A DNA stretch of 5,954 nt from an uncultured Eubacteriales bacterium (GTDB taxonomy: Bacteria > Bacillota > Clostridia > Peptostreptococcales > Anaerovoracaceae). The position numbers and the translations under genes were made by a program. Location: positions 1-5,954 of the forward strand of contig CAJTYS010000088.1 in NCBI GenBank assembly GCA_910583765.1. Direction: 5' to 3'. Below the pieces are notes generated by a model. That model was not told where the DNA came from. It ran no database searches and was given only the letters and a program-made list of their open reading frames with translations. Shown here one piece after another: positions 5,042 through 5,954 of this stretch. Positions within the stretch are counted from its first letter, which is position 1. Every line of letters begins with the position of its first letter.

Positions 5042-5183
5042 ACATTTTAAATGTTTAAATTAACGCATTGCCTAAACTTCCCATGCCAATGATTATCCGA
5101 ATTCTTGACATCTCCACTTGCACGAATTTTGTCTATTCAAAAATATTGTTGTTATATAAGTATATGCCCATACCTTTTATTGG

Positions 5184-5212
5184 ATTATACTATGTTTTTA
5201 TCCGTCTTACAA
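5184..5212 (-). promoter_or_regulatory. Promoter of the BspA-like gene
   Basis: On the minus strand TTGTAA (5212-5207) and a perfect TATAAT (5189-5184) are separated by exactly 17 bp, a good vegetative sigma-A type promoter. The predicted transcript start is near 5177, which leaves an AT-rich leader of about 147 nt before the coding sequence. I see no riboswitch I can name in that leader. Confidence 0.75.
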
Positions 5213-5954
5213 GTGCGTTCATATTGAAACATGATGAAAACATGAGACATGATCAGAAGAAAGAATAATTCTTTGTGGCAACTTCTCATAAATGTAGACG
5301 AATACAGCGATATCCGGATCCATTTGCCCGAAAGAAAACGCTTCTCTCAATCGACTCTCTTTTCGTGCGGAGATGTGAAGGGCCCAGTTGAAGAACTGCC
5401 GTGATAATACGTTGTAATGATTGGATATTGATATTTTGAAGTGACTTTGCTATGTGCTGGAATATTACCTGCATGATTTACTAAGGTATCTTACACCAGA
5501 TAAAACCAACAACAACTAAAGTAACAAAACTCTACCGTATTTCGACATACATCTAAAAGAGAAACCGCCACGCCAAAACCTTCTGGCCCTCCCGCTCACC
5601 AAAACAACGATTCCAGTAACTCCTGGCCTCCGACGACGACCACGACGACCGGACCGCCTCTCAACGATTCTCCCCCTGCTTTCCCCACGTTCAGCATCCT
5701 GAAAACACTCTCCTATTTCCACCCGCCTCTGAAATCCCTCCCATCTGGCGCAAGGCACTGATAAAGGTCAAAAGGGCGAAACCCCGAAGACCATGGAAAC
5801 AAGGAACGCCGCAGCCTTGAAAGGCCCTGAAAACGCCTAGAAAATCTTTCACTTTTTCTCCCCAGCGTCTTGCCAGCCACGCCCTTCCTATGGTACACTA
5901 TCCCGAGTTTGACAGTTTCATAGGCGAAAAATCCTGATAAACGTTGAAATTGAA
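5213..5954. other. Stretch without a convincing gene
   Basis: No frame here has start, ribosome binding site and composition together. Short open frames lie on both strands at 5219-5474, including a plus-strand 51-codon frame (5249-5404) with protein-like residues (LLINVDEYSDIRIHLPERK) and overlapping minus-strand frames. They cannot all be coding, and the area may be a decayed gene. From about 5560 the plus strand becomes C-rich and GC content rises, with a CGACGAC/CACGACGACC triplet-like run near 5630-5655. A minus-strand frame runs from the window edge to a stop at 5713 (about 79 codons, Arg-rich); it could be the end of a gene starting outside the window, but it looks more like a shadow. 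Nested small stems occur at 5766-5792 (GGTC/GACC around GGG/CCC). Confidence 0.5.

Noticed and set aside
5516..5758. Minus-strand frame of 80 codons starting GTG
   Set aside because: Very Arg/Gly-rich, with the look of a shadow frame in G-rich DNA. No ribosome binding site or recognisable motif, and it overlaps another open frame.
5766..5792. Nested GGTC/GACC and GGG/CCC stems as a riboswitch
   Set aside because: The stems are only 3-4 bp, no known aptamer motif is recognised, and no gene follows.
5713..5954. Possible Walker A in the minus-strand frame entering from the window edge (KGVAGKT)
   Set aside because: The first Gly of GxxxxGK[ST] is missing and the surrounding sequence is not P-loop-like. 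The frame itself is doubtful.
1..5954. CRISPR array, tRNA or rRNA gene
   Set aside because: No regularly spaced direct repeats and no cloverleaf or rRNA core sequences were seen. The only long repeat is the two-copy intergenic element.

Overview
The window reads as a low-to-moderate GC Gram-positive genome, most likely an anaerobic, host-associated member of the Clostridia or a related Firmicutes class. The reasons are strong AGGAGG-type ribosome binding sites, typical Gram-positive signal peptides, and a secreted BspA-type leucine-rich repeat protein followed by an Ig-like and an FN3-like module, an arrangement common in gut Firmicutes. The species cannot be named from the sequence. Every gene I can support lies on the minus strand, so transcription runs from right to left.

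Layout in the direction of transcription: (1) 5954-5213 holds no convincing gene, only short low-quality open frames. (2) A good promoter (5212-5184) leads through a leader of about 150 nt into a 647-residue secreted BspA-like protein (5030-3087). (3) Copy B of a roughly 120-bp intergenic repeat follows (3032-2912) and supplies its terminator. (4) A small operon (2707-2235) encodes two paralogous helical proteins of 78 and 77 residues, with a possible 32-residue frame overlapping its end (2238-2140). Its leader carries a perfect 10-bp inverted repeat. (5) A hairpin-rich stretch (2151-2025) precedes a 181-residue secreted protein (1928-1383). (6) Copy A of the same repeat (1281-1159) lies 3' of that gene, followed by another intrinsic terminator (1137-1097). 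(7) A DUF1643-type protein (1063-326) is translationally coupled by ATGA to a 98-residue protein built from 23-residue repeats (329-33).

The most interesting structure is shared DNA around otherwise unrelated genes. The two secreted-protein genes have the same two-hairpin repeat 3' of them and share a 10-mer near the start codon. The 3' end of the 98-residue gene resembles the 3' end of the 181-residue gene at the DNA level but in a different reading frame. This fits modular exchange, or spread of a small intergenic element in an accessory region, but two copies are too few to prove it. I see no tRNA, rRNA, CRISPR array or intact transposase.
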